IMG/VR virus record: IMGVR_UViG_3300027954_000001
Location: 1-36,362 of that record
DNA: 36,362 bases
DNA from: a virus
Direction: 5' to 3' (one strand)
Shown here piece after piece: positions 6,320 to 13,297 of this stretch. Made by a program: the position numbers and the translations under genes. The notes under the pieces were generated by a model. The model did not search any database. It saw only the letters and a program-made list of their open reading frames with translations, and was not told the origin of the DNA. The number at the start of each line of letters is the position of its first letter. Within the stretch, counting starts at the first letter, position 1.

Positions 6320-8804
6320 CACCTGTCTCGGGTGTCCCTTCTACCAAAATGGTCGGGGCTTCGTGCCCGACCGCCTCGTCCCGGGTGCCAAGGTGTTGGT
6401 GCTGGCGCAGAACCCCGGCGACAACGAGGAGAAGGGTGAGGAGATCGTCAGCTATCAGGGCGGCAACCCGATCACGCACGAGGTGGAACCCCAGCCGCTC
6501 ATTGGGGCCACTGGCTACATCCTAGCCAAGACTTACCTCCCAATGGCCGGCCTTCAGCGCGACCAGGTCTCCTATGCCAACGTCATCAAGTGTCGGGTGG
6601 GGGGCAAGAACAAACTGCCCGAGGGGGATGAGTATGACAAAGCTGTGGCGCACTGCACCACTGCGCATCTGGTGGTACCGGACAGTGTTGAGCACGTGGT
6701 GGCGATGGGCGCGCACGCGATTGCGCATGTGGCAGAGCCCGATGCTCACTACAAAGTGGCCACCTGGCGCGGATACGTCCTGCCCTCACTGTGGCAAGGA
6801 CGTTCTGTCTACGCCGTCGGCCATCTCGCCGATACCTTCCGATCGCAGGAGGAAAAGCACAACGCCCGGGCTGACTGGCAACGCCTAGGGCGCTGGCTGC
6901 GCGAGGCGTGGCCCAAGCGAGAGCCCCGCCGCGGGCTGGATTGGTGGGTCTTCCCACACGACACCGCGCCGGGTGGTTTTTTGCCCGGCCCCCCTGCGGG
7001 AAGCGTTGTCTATCTAGACACCGAGTACAAGCCGAATGATGAATACCCGTGGCTGTCGAAGCTGACTCTGCTCGGGCTGCGGTGGGGGGGCCTGACCGCC
7101 CAGTATGACTTGACCACGATGACTGTGGAGGACGTGGCGGACTTGGCCGGCTTGCTGGAGGTGATCGCCAGCCGTTGCACGGTCGTCCTCCAAAACGCGG
7201 CCGCCGACTTGCCGATCCTCGAGCATACGCTCGAGGTGCCCCGGGAAGCCTGGGTCAACCTTGAAGACACAATGCTGATGCACACCGCCTTGTGGTCGGA
7301 GAGCGACCACGGCATGGCCTATCTCTCCTCCCTCTACGGGTGGCTGGACAAGCCCAAGTCCTACCGCGCCGAGGCCTGGGACTTCTACCGCTACAACGCC
7401 GGGGACCTGGTGGAGACGGAGGCGATCTATCTTGCCCTGCTCAGCGAGTATAAGCAGTATCCCCAGGTGTTGCATTTTTACCATACGTATATGATCCCAG
7501 CCATCCATATCCTGACCCGGGCCGCGGAGCGCGGGTTCCCGGTTCACCGACCCACCTACGAAGCCCTGCGGCTCGTGTACGAGACCTACAAAGAGATTGC
7601 CTCAGAGATCGTCGGGCATTACATCGGCTACCCGATCAACGCCGGTTCCAACGATCAGATGATCCGGGCGATGCTCGAATGCACCGACCTCACCCCGCGG
7701 AAGGGCAAGCACACGAAGTCCCTGTCGATGGACAAAGAAGTCATTGCCGAGTTGCGGGAGAAGATCGACCCGGCGCCTGACGTGGATGCTGAGGCCGAGA
7801 ACGGCCTCTCTCCCGAGCAGGCCCTCGAACGCATCGACGCCGGCGCCCACCCGCTGTTGGAGGGGCGAGTGGTGTATGCGGAGGCGACGAGCGCGCTTGA
7901 TGATTTTATCAACCCGCTCGACCCTGTGAGGATGCGCGTCCACCCGCGCTGCAAGCAGTACGCGCAGGCGTCCCTGCGCCTGTCATGGGTGGACCCGCCG
8001 ATGCAGAATGTGCCGGCCGACCTGGAGTGCATGTTCGGCCCCGACCCGGGGTCCGTATGGTTTGGCTGGGACTGGAGCGGGCAGGAGGATTGGTTCCATG
8101 CAGCGGAGGCTGGGGATACGCTGACTTTGAAAGCGCTGGAGCGGGGAGAGGACCTGCACACCCTGAAGGCGCGGCAGTTGTTCGGCATCCCGTCGGACGT
8201 GCCCGTGGACAAGAAGGGTGCTCAACGTGACTTCGGTAAACGCTATCGCCACCGGCTGAAGTTCGCCTACCCCTGGGTACCCGAGAACCTCAAGAACATG
8301 CCCGGCGTCAAGAAGTTGGGGCTGGACATGAAAAATATCATACAGATCATGGCACGCGACGCCGCGGCCAACCCTAGATACATTGCCTGGCGTGAGAGGC
8401 GTGCGGCCACTTTGATGTCAAAACGATATGATCTCTTTCAGGACATTCCGACCTACACCGGCCGCTTCCGCCGCTCGTTTGAGCGGGACGCCCGCCTGAT
8501 CCGGGTGGGCTTGAACGCTTCGCAGGGATGTGGCGCCGACCAGTTGTACGCGACGCTCGTCGCCCTGTCGAAGGCGTTCCCGCGCGCGGAGGTGCAGTTG
8601 GCCTACAGCGCCCACGACTCAGGCGTGCTGCATGTGCGCTGCGATGTGTTCACTCCCGAGACCTGTTCACGAATCATGAACATCGTCCAGGCGCCGGTCG
8701 AAGCCTATGGCATGCGCCTAACCATCCCCGCGACGTTCTGGTTTCAGAGCGCGCTGGGCGACCCGAGGAGGCCCTATGAGCAAGCCACGCATCCTACCGT
8801 ATAG
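6300..8804 (+). CDS. Uracil-DNA glycosylase / 3'-5' exonuclease / family A DNA polymerase fusion
   Basis: An 834-residue replicative polymerase with an unusual front end. Residues 1-200 look like an Fe-S uracil-DNA glycosylase (family 4 type): Cys at 9, 12, 98 and 119, AQNPGDNEE at 36-44, PLIGATG at 66-72 and a His in VGHLADTF at 173-180. Residues 235-385 are a DEDD 3'-5' exonuclease with D240 and E242 (LDTEY), D303 (NAAADLPILE) and YNAGD at 365-369. The palm follows: motif A GWDWSGQE with D591 and E596; motif B R643, K647, H651 and F655; motif C AHDSG with D773. Motif B has Phe where Tyr is usual and motif C has Ser where Glu follows the Asp. Synthesis, proofreading and uracil handling would be in one chain. 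The start overlaps the endolysin gene and lacks a strong ribosome-binding site. Confidence 0.9.
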   Translation: MDLLKPDTCLGCPFYQNGRGFVPDRLVPGAKVLVLAQNPGDNEEKGEEIVSYQGGNPITHEVEPQPLIGATGYILAKTYLPMAGLQRDQVSYANVIKCRVGGKNKLPEGDEYDKAVAHCTTAHLVVPDSVEHVVAMGAHAIAHVAEPDAHYKVATWRGYVLPSLWQGRSVYAVGHLADTFRSQEEKHNARADWQRLGRWLREAWPKREPRRGLDWWVFPHDTAPGGFLPGPPAGSVVYLDTEYKPNDEYPWLSKLTLLGLRWGGLTAQYDLTTMTVEDVADLAGLLEVIASRCTVVLQNAAADLPILEHTLEVPREAWVNLEDTMLMHTALWSESDHGMAYLSSLYGWLDKPKSYRAEAWDFYRYNAGDLVETEAIYLALLSEYKQYPQVLHFYHTYMIPAIHILTRAAERGFPVHRPTYEALRLVYETYKEIASEIVGHYIGYPINAGSNDQMIRAMLECTDLTPRKGKHTKSLSMDKEVIAELREKIDPAPDVDAEAENGLSPEQALERIDAGAHPLLEGRVVYAEATSALDDFINPLDPVRMRVHPRCKQYAQASLRLSWVDPPMQNVPADLECMFGPDPGSVWFGWDWSGQEDWFHAAEAGDTLTLKALERGEDLHTLKARQLFGIPSDVPVDKKGAQRDFGKRYRHRLKFAYPWVPENLKNMPGVKKLGLDMKNIIQIMARDAAANPRYIAWRERRAATLMSKRYDLFQDIPTYTGRFRRSFERDARLIRVGLNASQGCGADQLYATLVALSKAFPRAEVQLAYSAHDSGVLHVRCDVFTPETCSRIMNIVQAPVEAYGMRLTIPATFWFQSALGDPRRPYEQATHPTV

Positions 8805-9027
8805 CAACAACCAACTGCGGGCCGCGATCAAGATGCAGAACGACACGGTCCTGGCGGCGCACTCGCGCATCCGGGACCTGGAGTTGGCCGTGATGATGCT
8901 GCAACACCGCCTGAATCCGCCGGACCCGAAGGGGCCGGAGGTGAGTGGGGGAGATGAGGAGGAGAAAGCCTCTGTCGCTCCGACCCTGTCCTTGGTGCCT
9001 GAGGCGGCACCGGAGGCGGCACAATGA
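8776..9027 (+). CDS. Small helical protein after polymerase
   Basis: An 83-residue protein overlapping the polymerase end by 29 bases, with AGGAGG just before its ATG. Residues 12-50 look like one long amphipathic helix (AAHSRIRDLELAVMMLQHRL), followed by an acidic, Ala/Pro-rich tail that is probably disordered. It may dimerise by a coiled coil. It ends in an ATGA overlap with the next gene. A polymerase accessory role would fit the position, but nothing in the sequence proves it. Confidence 0.6.
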   Translation: MSKPRILPYSNNQLRAAIKMQNDTVLAAHSRIRDLELAVMMLQHRLNPPDPKGPEVSGGDEEEKASVAPTLSLVPEAAPEAAQ

Positions 9028-9227
9028 GACTGCGGCTCGAAACGTTTGAAGCGTTGGACAAAAACTGTATCCGATCCCTTGTGGAGGTAATTGAGAAAAG
9101 AGAAACGGCGCCGGGAGCGCCGCTTGTATTCCTCTCCCGCAAACATGTCCGGGACAGCATCATGGAGGCGCTTAACCGCTGGGGCGGTCAAGTTGTAATC
9201 ACGCACGTGGAAGAAGAGCAAGCATGA
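9024..9227 (+). CDS. Hypothetical protein, 67 residues
   Basis: A small mixed alpha/beta protein beginning MRLRLETFEALDKNC. It is joined to both neighbours by ATGA overlaps (9024 and 9224), so it belongs to the same translational unit as the polymerase and phosphoesterase. No catalytic motif is visible and I recognise no family. Confidence 0.6.
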   Translation: MRLRLETFEALDKNCIRSLVEVIEKRETAPGAPLVFLSRKHVRDSIMEALNRWGGQVVITHVEEEQA

Positions 9228-10120
9228 TCATCACAGCTAACAGGCTAGAGTTGAAACGCGACCAGAAGCTGGTCATCATTCCCATTGGGGACATCCACCA
9301 CAACGCGCCCAGCCACGACGCAGCGAAGTTGCGCGAAATCATCCAGTGGGCGGCCGCTTCGGCCAAGCGCCCCGATCGGCTCATTCGGGTGAAACTCATG
9401 GGCGACGAGTTGGACACGATGAGCGCGAGCGAGCGCCGGTCTCACACTAGCGCCTCCTACCATGAAAGCACCCGCCTGCGCTTCGAGAAGATGATCTTCG
9501 CGGACCTGATGAACTTCTACCGGGAACTGACCCCGATCCACCACTTGATCGACACCGTGGTGTGTGGCAACCACACCTACCGCTTTCAGGAACAAGGCAC
9601 GGGCAAGTTGGTCGGCAAGACGACCTCAGAAGTGTTGGCCGAGCGGCTGAACGTGCCCTTCCTTGGCGTGTGCGGCGTGCACGTGTATGAGCTACACCCA
9701 CCGGGGAGCACGGGCACCTTCCCCTTCAAAATCCTGATGCATCACGGCTTCGGCGCCGCCCAAACCAAGCCAGCCTCCATCCGGCAGATGCTCTCCCTGC
9801 GGGAGCGGTTCCCCAACATGGACCTCTACATCATGGGCCACAATCACGTCAAGATCACCACCACGACCGAAGGGATCGACGTGCGCCGGGACCACCGGAA
9901 CAACAAGTGGCGAATGGTGGAGCGGCAACAGGCCTTCGTGCGGTCGGGGTCCTTCCTAAAGGGGTATGTGGAGGGTGAGGTGGTGGCTGCGGGCCAAGGC
10001 TCCTACGTCGAGGAACACTGCTACGCGCCCGCCGGCCTGGGAGTGACCACCTGCAACTTGAGATGGCGGCTGAATGAAAGCGGCAGACTGACCGGGTTCA
10101 AGCTGCACGTCCAGGAGTAA
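9224..10120 (+). CDS. Calcineurin-like metallophosphoesterase
   Basis: A 298-residue phosphoesterase with the full two-metal motif set: GDIHHN (D23, H25), LMGDELD (D61), CGNHTYR (N116, H117), MHHGF (H173, H174) and MGHNH (H206, H208). This fold includes SbcD/Mre11 nucleases, phosphodiesterases and protein phosphatases. Its place directly downstream of the polymerase, coupled by an ATGA overlap, favours a nuclease or nucleotide role in DNA metabolism. The capping domain of Mre11 and an SbcC-like partner are not seen, so a true SbcCD pair is unlikely in this window. Confidence 0.85.
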   Translation: MIITANRLELKRDQKLVIIPIGDIHHNAPSHDAAKLREIIQWAAASAKRPDRLIRVKLMGDELDTMSASERRSHTSASYHESTRLRFEKMIFADLMNFYRELTPIHHLIDTVVCGNHTYRFQEQGTGKLVGKTTSEVLAERLNVPFLGVCGVHVYELHPPGSTGTFPFKILMHHGFGAAQTKPASIRQMLSLRERFPNMDLYIMGHNHVKITTTTEGIDVRRDHRNNKWRMVERQQAFVRSGSFLKGYVEGEVVAAGQGSYVEEHCYAPAGLGVTTCNLRWRLNESGRLTGFKLHVQE

Positions 10121-10122
10121 CG

Positions 10123-10344
10123 ATGGGAAAAGCACCAAAGCTGTTGAACATCCTATGTACAGAACGGGCGTTGTTCGAGACACCCGAGGTGCAAAAATTG
10201 ATCTTCCAAGGGCACTCAATCCAACTGGTCGAAAGCGGCGCAGACGGCTTGATCGGCGGGAAGTGCTGGCGTATGAACGCGGCGATGGTCAAGTATCTCC
10301 CGCTGGCCATCCGCGCGATGCGGGAGGAGAAGTACAAGAAATGA
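10123..10344 (+). CDS. Hypothetical protein, 73 residues
   Basis: A small protein starting MGKAPKLLNILCTERALF, with a basic, helical C terminus (AIRAMREEKYKK). AGGAG lies just before the ATG, two bases after the phosphoesterase stop. It ends in an ATGA overlap with the next tiny gene. No family is recognised. Confidence 0.6.
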   Translation: MGKAPKLLNILCTERALFETPEVQKLIFQGHSIQLVESGADGLIGGKCWRMNAAMVKYLPLAIRAMREEKYKK

Positions 10345-10460
10345 AAATCACCATCCTTAAGTGCCTCCTCCACCCTCGGTACATTGGGACACGGCGGCCC
10401 CGTTCCCACAAGTACGGGTGTGAGTGCTGGCGCGTGTTCTTTCAGCGAAGGGGCGCATGA
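10341..10460 (+). CDS. Tiny basic Cys-containing protein, 39 residues
   Basis: A 39-residue basic peptide, MKITILKCLLHPRYIGTR, ending with CECWRVFFQRRGA. It carries three Cys and two His that could bind a metal. It is joined to both neighbours by ATGA overlaps, which is the main support for it being a gene. No family is recognised. Confidence 0.5.
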   Translation: MKITILKCLLHPRYIGTRRPRSHKYGCECWRVFFQRRGA

Positions 10461-10636
10461 ACCGTCCAAACCGTGGCAATGCAATCCTGCGGCGCGTGTG
10501 GGCCGAGGCGGACGCGGCTGACCGGGAGAAGCTGCGCGAGGCGGCGATCCAACGCCTGCTCGAAGCGGTGAAGGACCTGCACGTCCTGGCGCATGGCAAA
10601 GGGGGGACGCATGAGCAATCACCTGCGGGCAAGTGA
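10457..10636 (+). CDS. Small helical protein, 59 residues
   Basis: A 59-residue protein beginning MNRPNRGNAILRRVWAEAD, mostly helical and charged. The ATG overlaps the preceding stop as ATGA; an upstream start at 10424 is less likely because it would cut into the previous gene without a ribosome-binding site. It overlaps the following gene by 26 bases. Function unknown. Confidence 0.5.
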   Translation: MNRPNRGNAILRRVWAEADAADREKLREAAIQRLLEAVKDLHVLAHGKGGTHEQSPAGK

Positions 10637-10844
10637 CCCGATCCCGTACTGTCCGGGGGAACTGATCGACTTCCTCCGGGCCGGGCAGCCTCTCAACCAC
10701 GATCAGATGATCCAGGTGCTCGACTACTTTGAGGGGACGTTGGCACGCCACAAGAGCGAGTACGAGAAGGGCATCAAGAAGAAAGAGCGGGAGCGCAAGC
10801 GCTTGCAGGAAATGATCGAGAAGTACAAGGTGGAGCGATGGTAG
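10611..10844 (+). CDS. Small charged helical protein, 77 residues
   Basis: A 77-residue protein starting MSNHLRASDPIPYCPGEL. The second half, with KGIKKKERERKRLQEMIEKY, is a highly charged helix and probable coiled coil. The ATG at 10611 follows a GGGGGG stretch and is preferred to the upstream in-frame start at 10593. It lies directly before the lipoprotein gene with a seven-base overlap. It has no membrane segment, so it is not an obvious inner-membrane spanin. Function unknown. Confidence 0.55.
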   Translation: MSNHLRASDPIPYCPGELIDFLRAGQPLNHDQMIQVLDYFEGTLARHKSEYEKGIKKKERERKRLQEMIEKYKVERW

Positions 10845-11074
10845 CGCTGCGCCGGAGGGCTTCATGGGCATTGGCAGGGTGGATCGTTGGCTACGCCTTG
10901 TTCCTGTGGACGTTGGCCGGCTGCGCCAGCGCGCCCGCCAGCGAGCCCGTGGCCCCGCGCCCTTGGTCCCCGGTGTTGATGAACACGGGGAGCAGCGCCT
11001 ATCGCATGGCCCCCGGGGGGCAGGTGCAGACGGGACCCTACATCATTCCAGACACAGGAGGGGCGGCATGGTAA
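10838..11074 (+). CDS. Small lipoprotein, outer-membrane spanin candidate
   Basis: A 78-residue lipoprotein precursor. After a basic start (MVALRRR), a hydrophobic stretch runs to the lipobox LAGC, giving a lipidated Cys near residue 28 and a mature chain of about 50 residues rich in Pro, Ser and Ala. Size and type fit an Rz1-like outer-membrane spanin, which would help disrupt the outer membrane at lysis. No neighbouring gene is a convincing inner-membrane spanin with a periplasmic coiled coil, though the single-pass protein at 11235 is a candidate. It could instead be a lipoprotein acting in superinfection exclusion. Confidence 0.6.
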   Translation: MVALRRRASWALAGWIVGYALFLWTLAGCASAPASEPVAPRPWSPVLMNTGSSAYRMAPGGQVQTGPYIIPDTGGAAW

Positions 11075-11238
11075 ATACGGTGCTTCGCTTTCTCACGGGT
11101 GTCTATCTGGCGGCGGGTATGGTCCTGCTCGGGCTGGGGATTTGGATCGTCACCCTTCTCGTGATGGCCTGGGTGCTGCGCTGGCCCCTGGTGGCGCTCG
11201 GCGTGGTGTGGCTTGGCTTCCAGTGGGTGAGCGCGTGA
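11068..11238 (+). CDS. Small two-pass membrane protein
   Basis: A 56-residue, very hydrophobic protein with two probable membrane helices: about residues 8-31 (LTGVYLAAGMVLLGLGIWIV) and 33-53. Its size suits a class II holin or a small membrane regulator. The ATG at 11068 overlaps the lipoprotein end by seven bases, with GGAGG upstream. It ends in a GTGA overlap with the next gene. Confidence 0.6.
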   Translation: MVNTVLRFLTGVYLAAGMVLLGLGIWIVTLLVMAWVLRWPLVALGVVWLGFQWVSA

Positions 11239-11522
11239 CCCGCACAGAAACGGAGCAGTTGAAGTTCGATGCCCTCCTAGGGATCGCCGGCATCCTCCTG
11301 GCGGCGCTCGTGGCCACGATTCTCTACGGGATAGGGGCGGAGCAGCGCGCGACCAGGCCGTGCGTCCACAAGTCGAATGTCGTGGCCCTCGTCCATAAGG
11401 GGCGCCATATCAACGTCCACATGTCCGACGGGACGCAGCACAAGCTGGTCCTGGGCAGTGAATGGGCGCCCTACTGGTACAAGAAGCATGACACCAGCAG
11501 AAGTCAAAAAAGCCGTCAGTAG
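11235..11522 (+). CDS. Single-pass membrane protein
   Basis: A 95-residue protein starting at a GTG that overlaps the preceding stop. One membrane helix lies at about residues 13-32 (ALLGIAGILLAALVATILYG), with a basic, Tyr/Lys-rich soluble C-terminal domain (residues 35-95) that may face the periplasm. It might pair with the lipoprotein as an inner-membrane spanin, but it lacks an evident long coiled coil. It overlaps the next gene by 35 bases. Confidence 0.55.
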   Translation: MTRTETEQLKFDALLGIAGILLAALVATILYGIGAEQRATRPCVHKSNVVALVHKGRHINVHMSDGTQHKLVLGSEWAPYWYKKHDTSRSQKSRQ

Positions 11523-11835
11523 AATCACGTACAAACCGGGGTGGAAGTTCTACGCCGGTGTGCTGCCGGAGAAGGGCTACGCGGTCTGCCTGGTCATTCT
11601 CACCGCCCCCCTGCTCGACGCCTACGGGTCGGAGCAGACGATAGAAGTGAACCAACAACAGGTCTATCCGTTTGCGTTTGTGAAGCAATGGGACCACGAC
11701 ATGTTGCTGCACGTCATGGCCGACCTGATTCGCCGGGTGGAGGAGCATGAGATGCTAGAATGGTTCATGTTTGACGGAGAGCGGGTGAACGACCCGCACA
11801 AGAAGGCGATCATGGCCTTGGAGGGAGACCAGTGA
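11488..11835 (+). CDS. Hypothetical soluble protein, 115 residues
   Basis: A 115-residue alpha/beta protein starting MTPAEVKKAVSRITYKPG. It has conserved-looking features (YKPGWKFY, then HVMADLIRRVEEHEMLEWF), which suggest a real folded domain of a type I have seen in other phages without a function. The ATG at 11488 is the first Met in frame after the shadowed upstream part. It ends in a GTGA overlap with a tiny membrane protein. Confidence 0.6.
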   Translation: MTPAEVKKAVSRITYKPGWKFYAGVLPEKGYAVCLVILTAPLLDAYGSEQTIEVNQQQVYPFAFVKQWDHDMLLHVMADLIRRVEEHEMLEWFMFDGERVNDPHKKAIMALEGDQ

Positions 11836-11951
11836 GGACATTCTTTACCGACAATGGGTGGGAGGCGTTCGGCGAGTGGTGCTGGACGTGGCGGTACGTG
11901 CTGGCCTACGTGGGCGCGATTGGCACTTTCGTGTGGGCCATTTGGCAGTGA
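11832..11951 (+). CDS. Tiny Trp-rich membrane protein, last plus-strand gene
   Basis: A 39-residue protein with a GTG start overlapping the previous stop. The N-terminal half is Trp-rich (EWCWTWRY) and the C-terminal half is one short membrane helix (VLAYVGAIGTFVWAIW). It is the last gene of the rightward block; its stop lies six bases from the stop of the first convergent minus-strand gene. Function unknown. Confidence 0.5.
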   Translation: MRTFFTDNGWEAFGEWCWTWRYVLAYVGAIGTFVWAIWQ

Positions 11952-11957
11952 CCGTGC

Positions 11958-12203
11958 CTAGTCTTCCCCGGGGCACAGGTGGTCGGTGTAGGCGTGACGG
12001 CACTCGTGGAGCCAGTCGGTGTAGCGGGCGGGGTCGTGGCGGGAGGCGCGCAGGCTGATCGTGTTGGTGGCTCCGTCCCACAGCGCGTTGTCCCCCACCC
12101 CGTAGAGACGGTTGAACAGCTTGTCAGGCAACACCTCGACGGTGATCTTGAACCGCTTATAGCCCGAACGCTTTTGCAGCCCCCGCGAGAATTCCCGACC
12201 CAC
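11958..12203 (-). CDS. Small HExxH protein, putative zinc metallopeptidase
   Basis: An approximately 82-residue protein whose second half reads as a real protein: FKITVEVLPDKLFNRLYG, GDNALWDGATNTISL, then DWLHECRHAYTDH with an HExxH zinc motif (HECRH). The reading frame overlaps the end of the preceding holin-like gene in another frame and the start is uncertain: GTG at 12203 gives 82 residues, GTG at 12134 gives about 58. It may cut a peptide bond, but at this size a non-catalytic zinc protein is equally possible. It is the last gene of the leftward virion/lysis block. Confidence 0.5.
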   Translation of the reverse strand: MGREFSRGLQKRSGYKRFKITVEVLPDKLFNRLYGVGDNALWDGATNTISLRASRHDPARYTDWLHECRHAYTDHLCPGED

Positions 12204-12423
12204 CTGCCGAGATACTGATCCATTTGGCGTATGAGATGAACGAGTCAAGGCGCTGCTGCGCCTTGCCGACGGCGACGTTTTGCTGGGTGAGCGCCTCCGC
12301 GATCCTGTCGTTGCGTTCATCGTCTGTCCTCACATGATCCTTCAAGAAGATGTGATGCTCCGTCATCAGCGACCTGACCTGGTCGAACTCCCGTTGGATG
12401 AATTCCCGCTCGCTCTTGGTCAT
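12157..12423 (-). CDS. Small coiled-coil plus hydrophobic-tail protein, holin-like
   Basis: An 88-residue protein: MTKSEREFIQREFDQVRS begins a charged helical stretch (about residues 1-62), followed by a weakly hydrophobic C-terminal segment ISAGGSGILAGAAKAFGL. This arrangement recalls XhlA-type haemolysin/holin partners. The ATG overlaps the stop of the upstream holin gene as ATGA, so the two are probably translated together and may act together at lysis. Confidence 0.6.
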   Translation of the reverse strand: MTKSEREFIQREFDQVRSLMTEHHIFLKDHVRTDDERNDRIAEALTQQNVAVGKAQQRLDSFISYAKWISISAGGSGILAGAAKAFGL

Positions 12424-12908
12424 CGGTGCGTATCCCGCTGAACGCCCTGGTTGCGCTCGAAGGTGCGGAGCCCGGCCAATCCGAGCATCCCTCCCAGCAA
12501 GGTGGCCAACTCGCTCACATCGAACGGAGGATACGCAGGGAGCGGCTGGCCGGCCTTGATGGCATAGTAGCATTGGACCGACCACGCCATGACGGTAATG
12601 ATCGCCCGGGGGATGTAGTAGACGCCCAGCGAGGTCCCCGCAATCCACCCGGTCCACGGCCGCCACCCGGCGACGAAGATGCTGCTGGAGGCCGCCTCGA
12701 CCTTGTTGATCTCAAGCTGCCCCTTGACGAGGTCGAGGATCTCGCTGGACGCTTTCGCGGCCCGATCCTCAGCACGTTGCTGTAGCTCTGCGGCCTTCTC
12801 AGGGGAGAGATGGAACTCCTTCACAAGGTCCGTGATGAACCCGAAGGCTCCGCTGATCACCCCTGAGACTGCACTCTTGATTGGATCGCCCGGCAGTTCG
12901 ATGCCCAT
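12420..12908 (-). CDS. Holin, GTA_holin_3TM family
   Basis: A 162-residue protein resembling the three-transmembrane holin family first described for gene transfer agents. A charged helical N-terminal half (LSPEKAAELQQRAEDRAA) precedes the diagnostic FVAGWRPWTGW, two hydrophobic stretches (IAGTSLGVYYIPRAIITVMA and a shorter one) and GGMLGLAGLRTFERNQG at the end. It should form the membrane lesion that lets an endolysin reach the wall. The start at 12908 shares a TAATG overlap with the upstream gene. The obvious endolysin is 6 kb away on the other strand. Confidence 0.85.
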   Translation of the reverse strand: MGIELPGDPIKSAVSGVISGAFGFITDLVKEFHLSPEKAAELQQRAEDRAAKASSEILDLVKGQLEINKVEAASSSIFVAGWRPWTGWIAGTSLGVYYIPRAIITVMAWSVQCYYAIKAGQPLPAYPPFDVSELATLLGGMLGLAGLRTFERNQGVQRDTHR

Positions 12909-13297
12909 TATATCTTCCCCTTACCCTTGTGTTCATGACTTTGTTTGCTGTCCCAGGGTGCCCCGTGCCAGAATCCCTCACGACAATGCTTGGCCTCGTG
13001 AGCGGCCGTGCTGGGCGACCAGGCCCAGGCAAAGGCAAGGCAAGCCCCCTTCGGGTTGTGCTTCTGTTTGGGCCCGGTCTCGAAATTCCACACCGCGCAG
13101 CCCGACACCACGAGTTCCGGCGGCAGGGCCCCGTAAGGCGACACCGCCCGGCAGACCTCGTTGACTTGGTCCAGACTATACATCATCACAATGGGGTAGC
13201 CATCCACCACGGCCACATACTGGCCCTTGTCCATGTGGTCGGCCTGGGCACTCACGGGCAGGAAGAGCAGTGTCAACGCGAGCAGTAGGTATTTCAT
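12908..13297 (-). CDS. Exported small HExxH protein, putative metallopeptidase
   Basis: A 129-residue protein with a strong signal peptide (MKYLLLALTLLFLPVSAQA, likely cut after residue 19). The mature part holds STAAHEAKHCREGFWHG, an HExxH motif (HEAKH) with another His eight residues on, and three further Cys that could form disulfides. It may be a periplasmic zinc metallopeptidase acting in lysis or envelope remodelling. The frame runs on to 13420, but the ATG at 13297 has GGAGGGAAGGAA before it and begins the signal peptide. It ends in a TAATG overlap with the holin gene. Confidence 0.65.
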   Translation of the reverse strand: MKYLLLALTLLFLPVSAQADHMDKGQYVAVVDGYPIVMMYSLDQVNEVCRAVSPYGALPPELVVSGCAVWNFETGPKQKHNPKGACLAFAWAWSPSTAAHEAKHCREGFWHGAPWDSKQSHEHKGKGKI

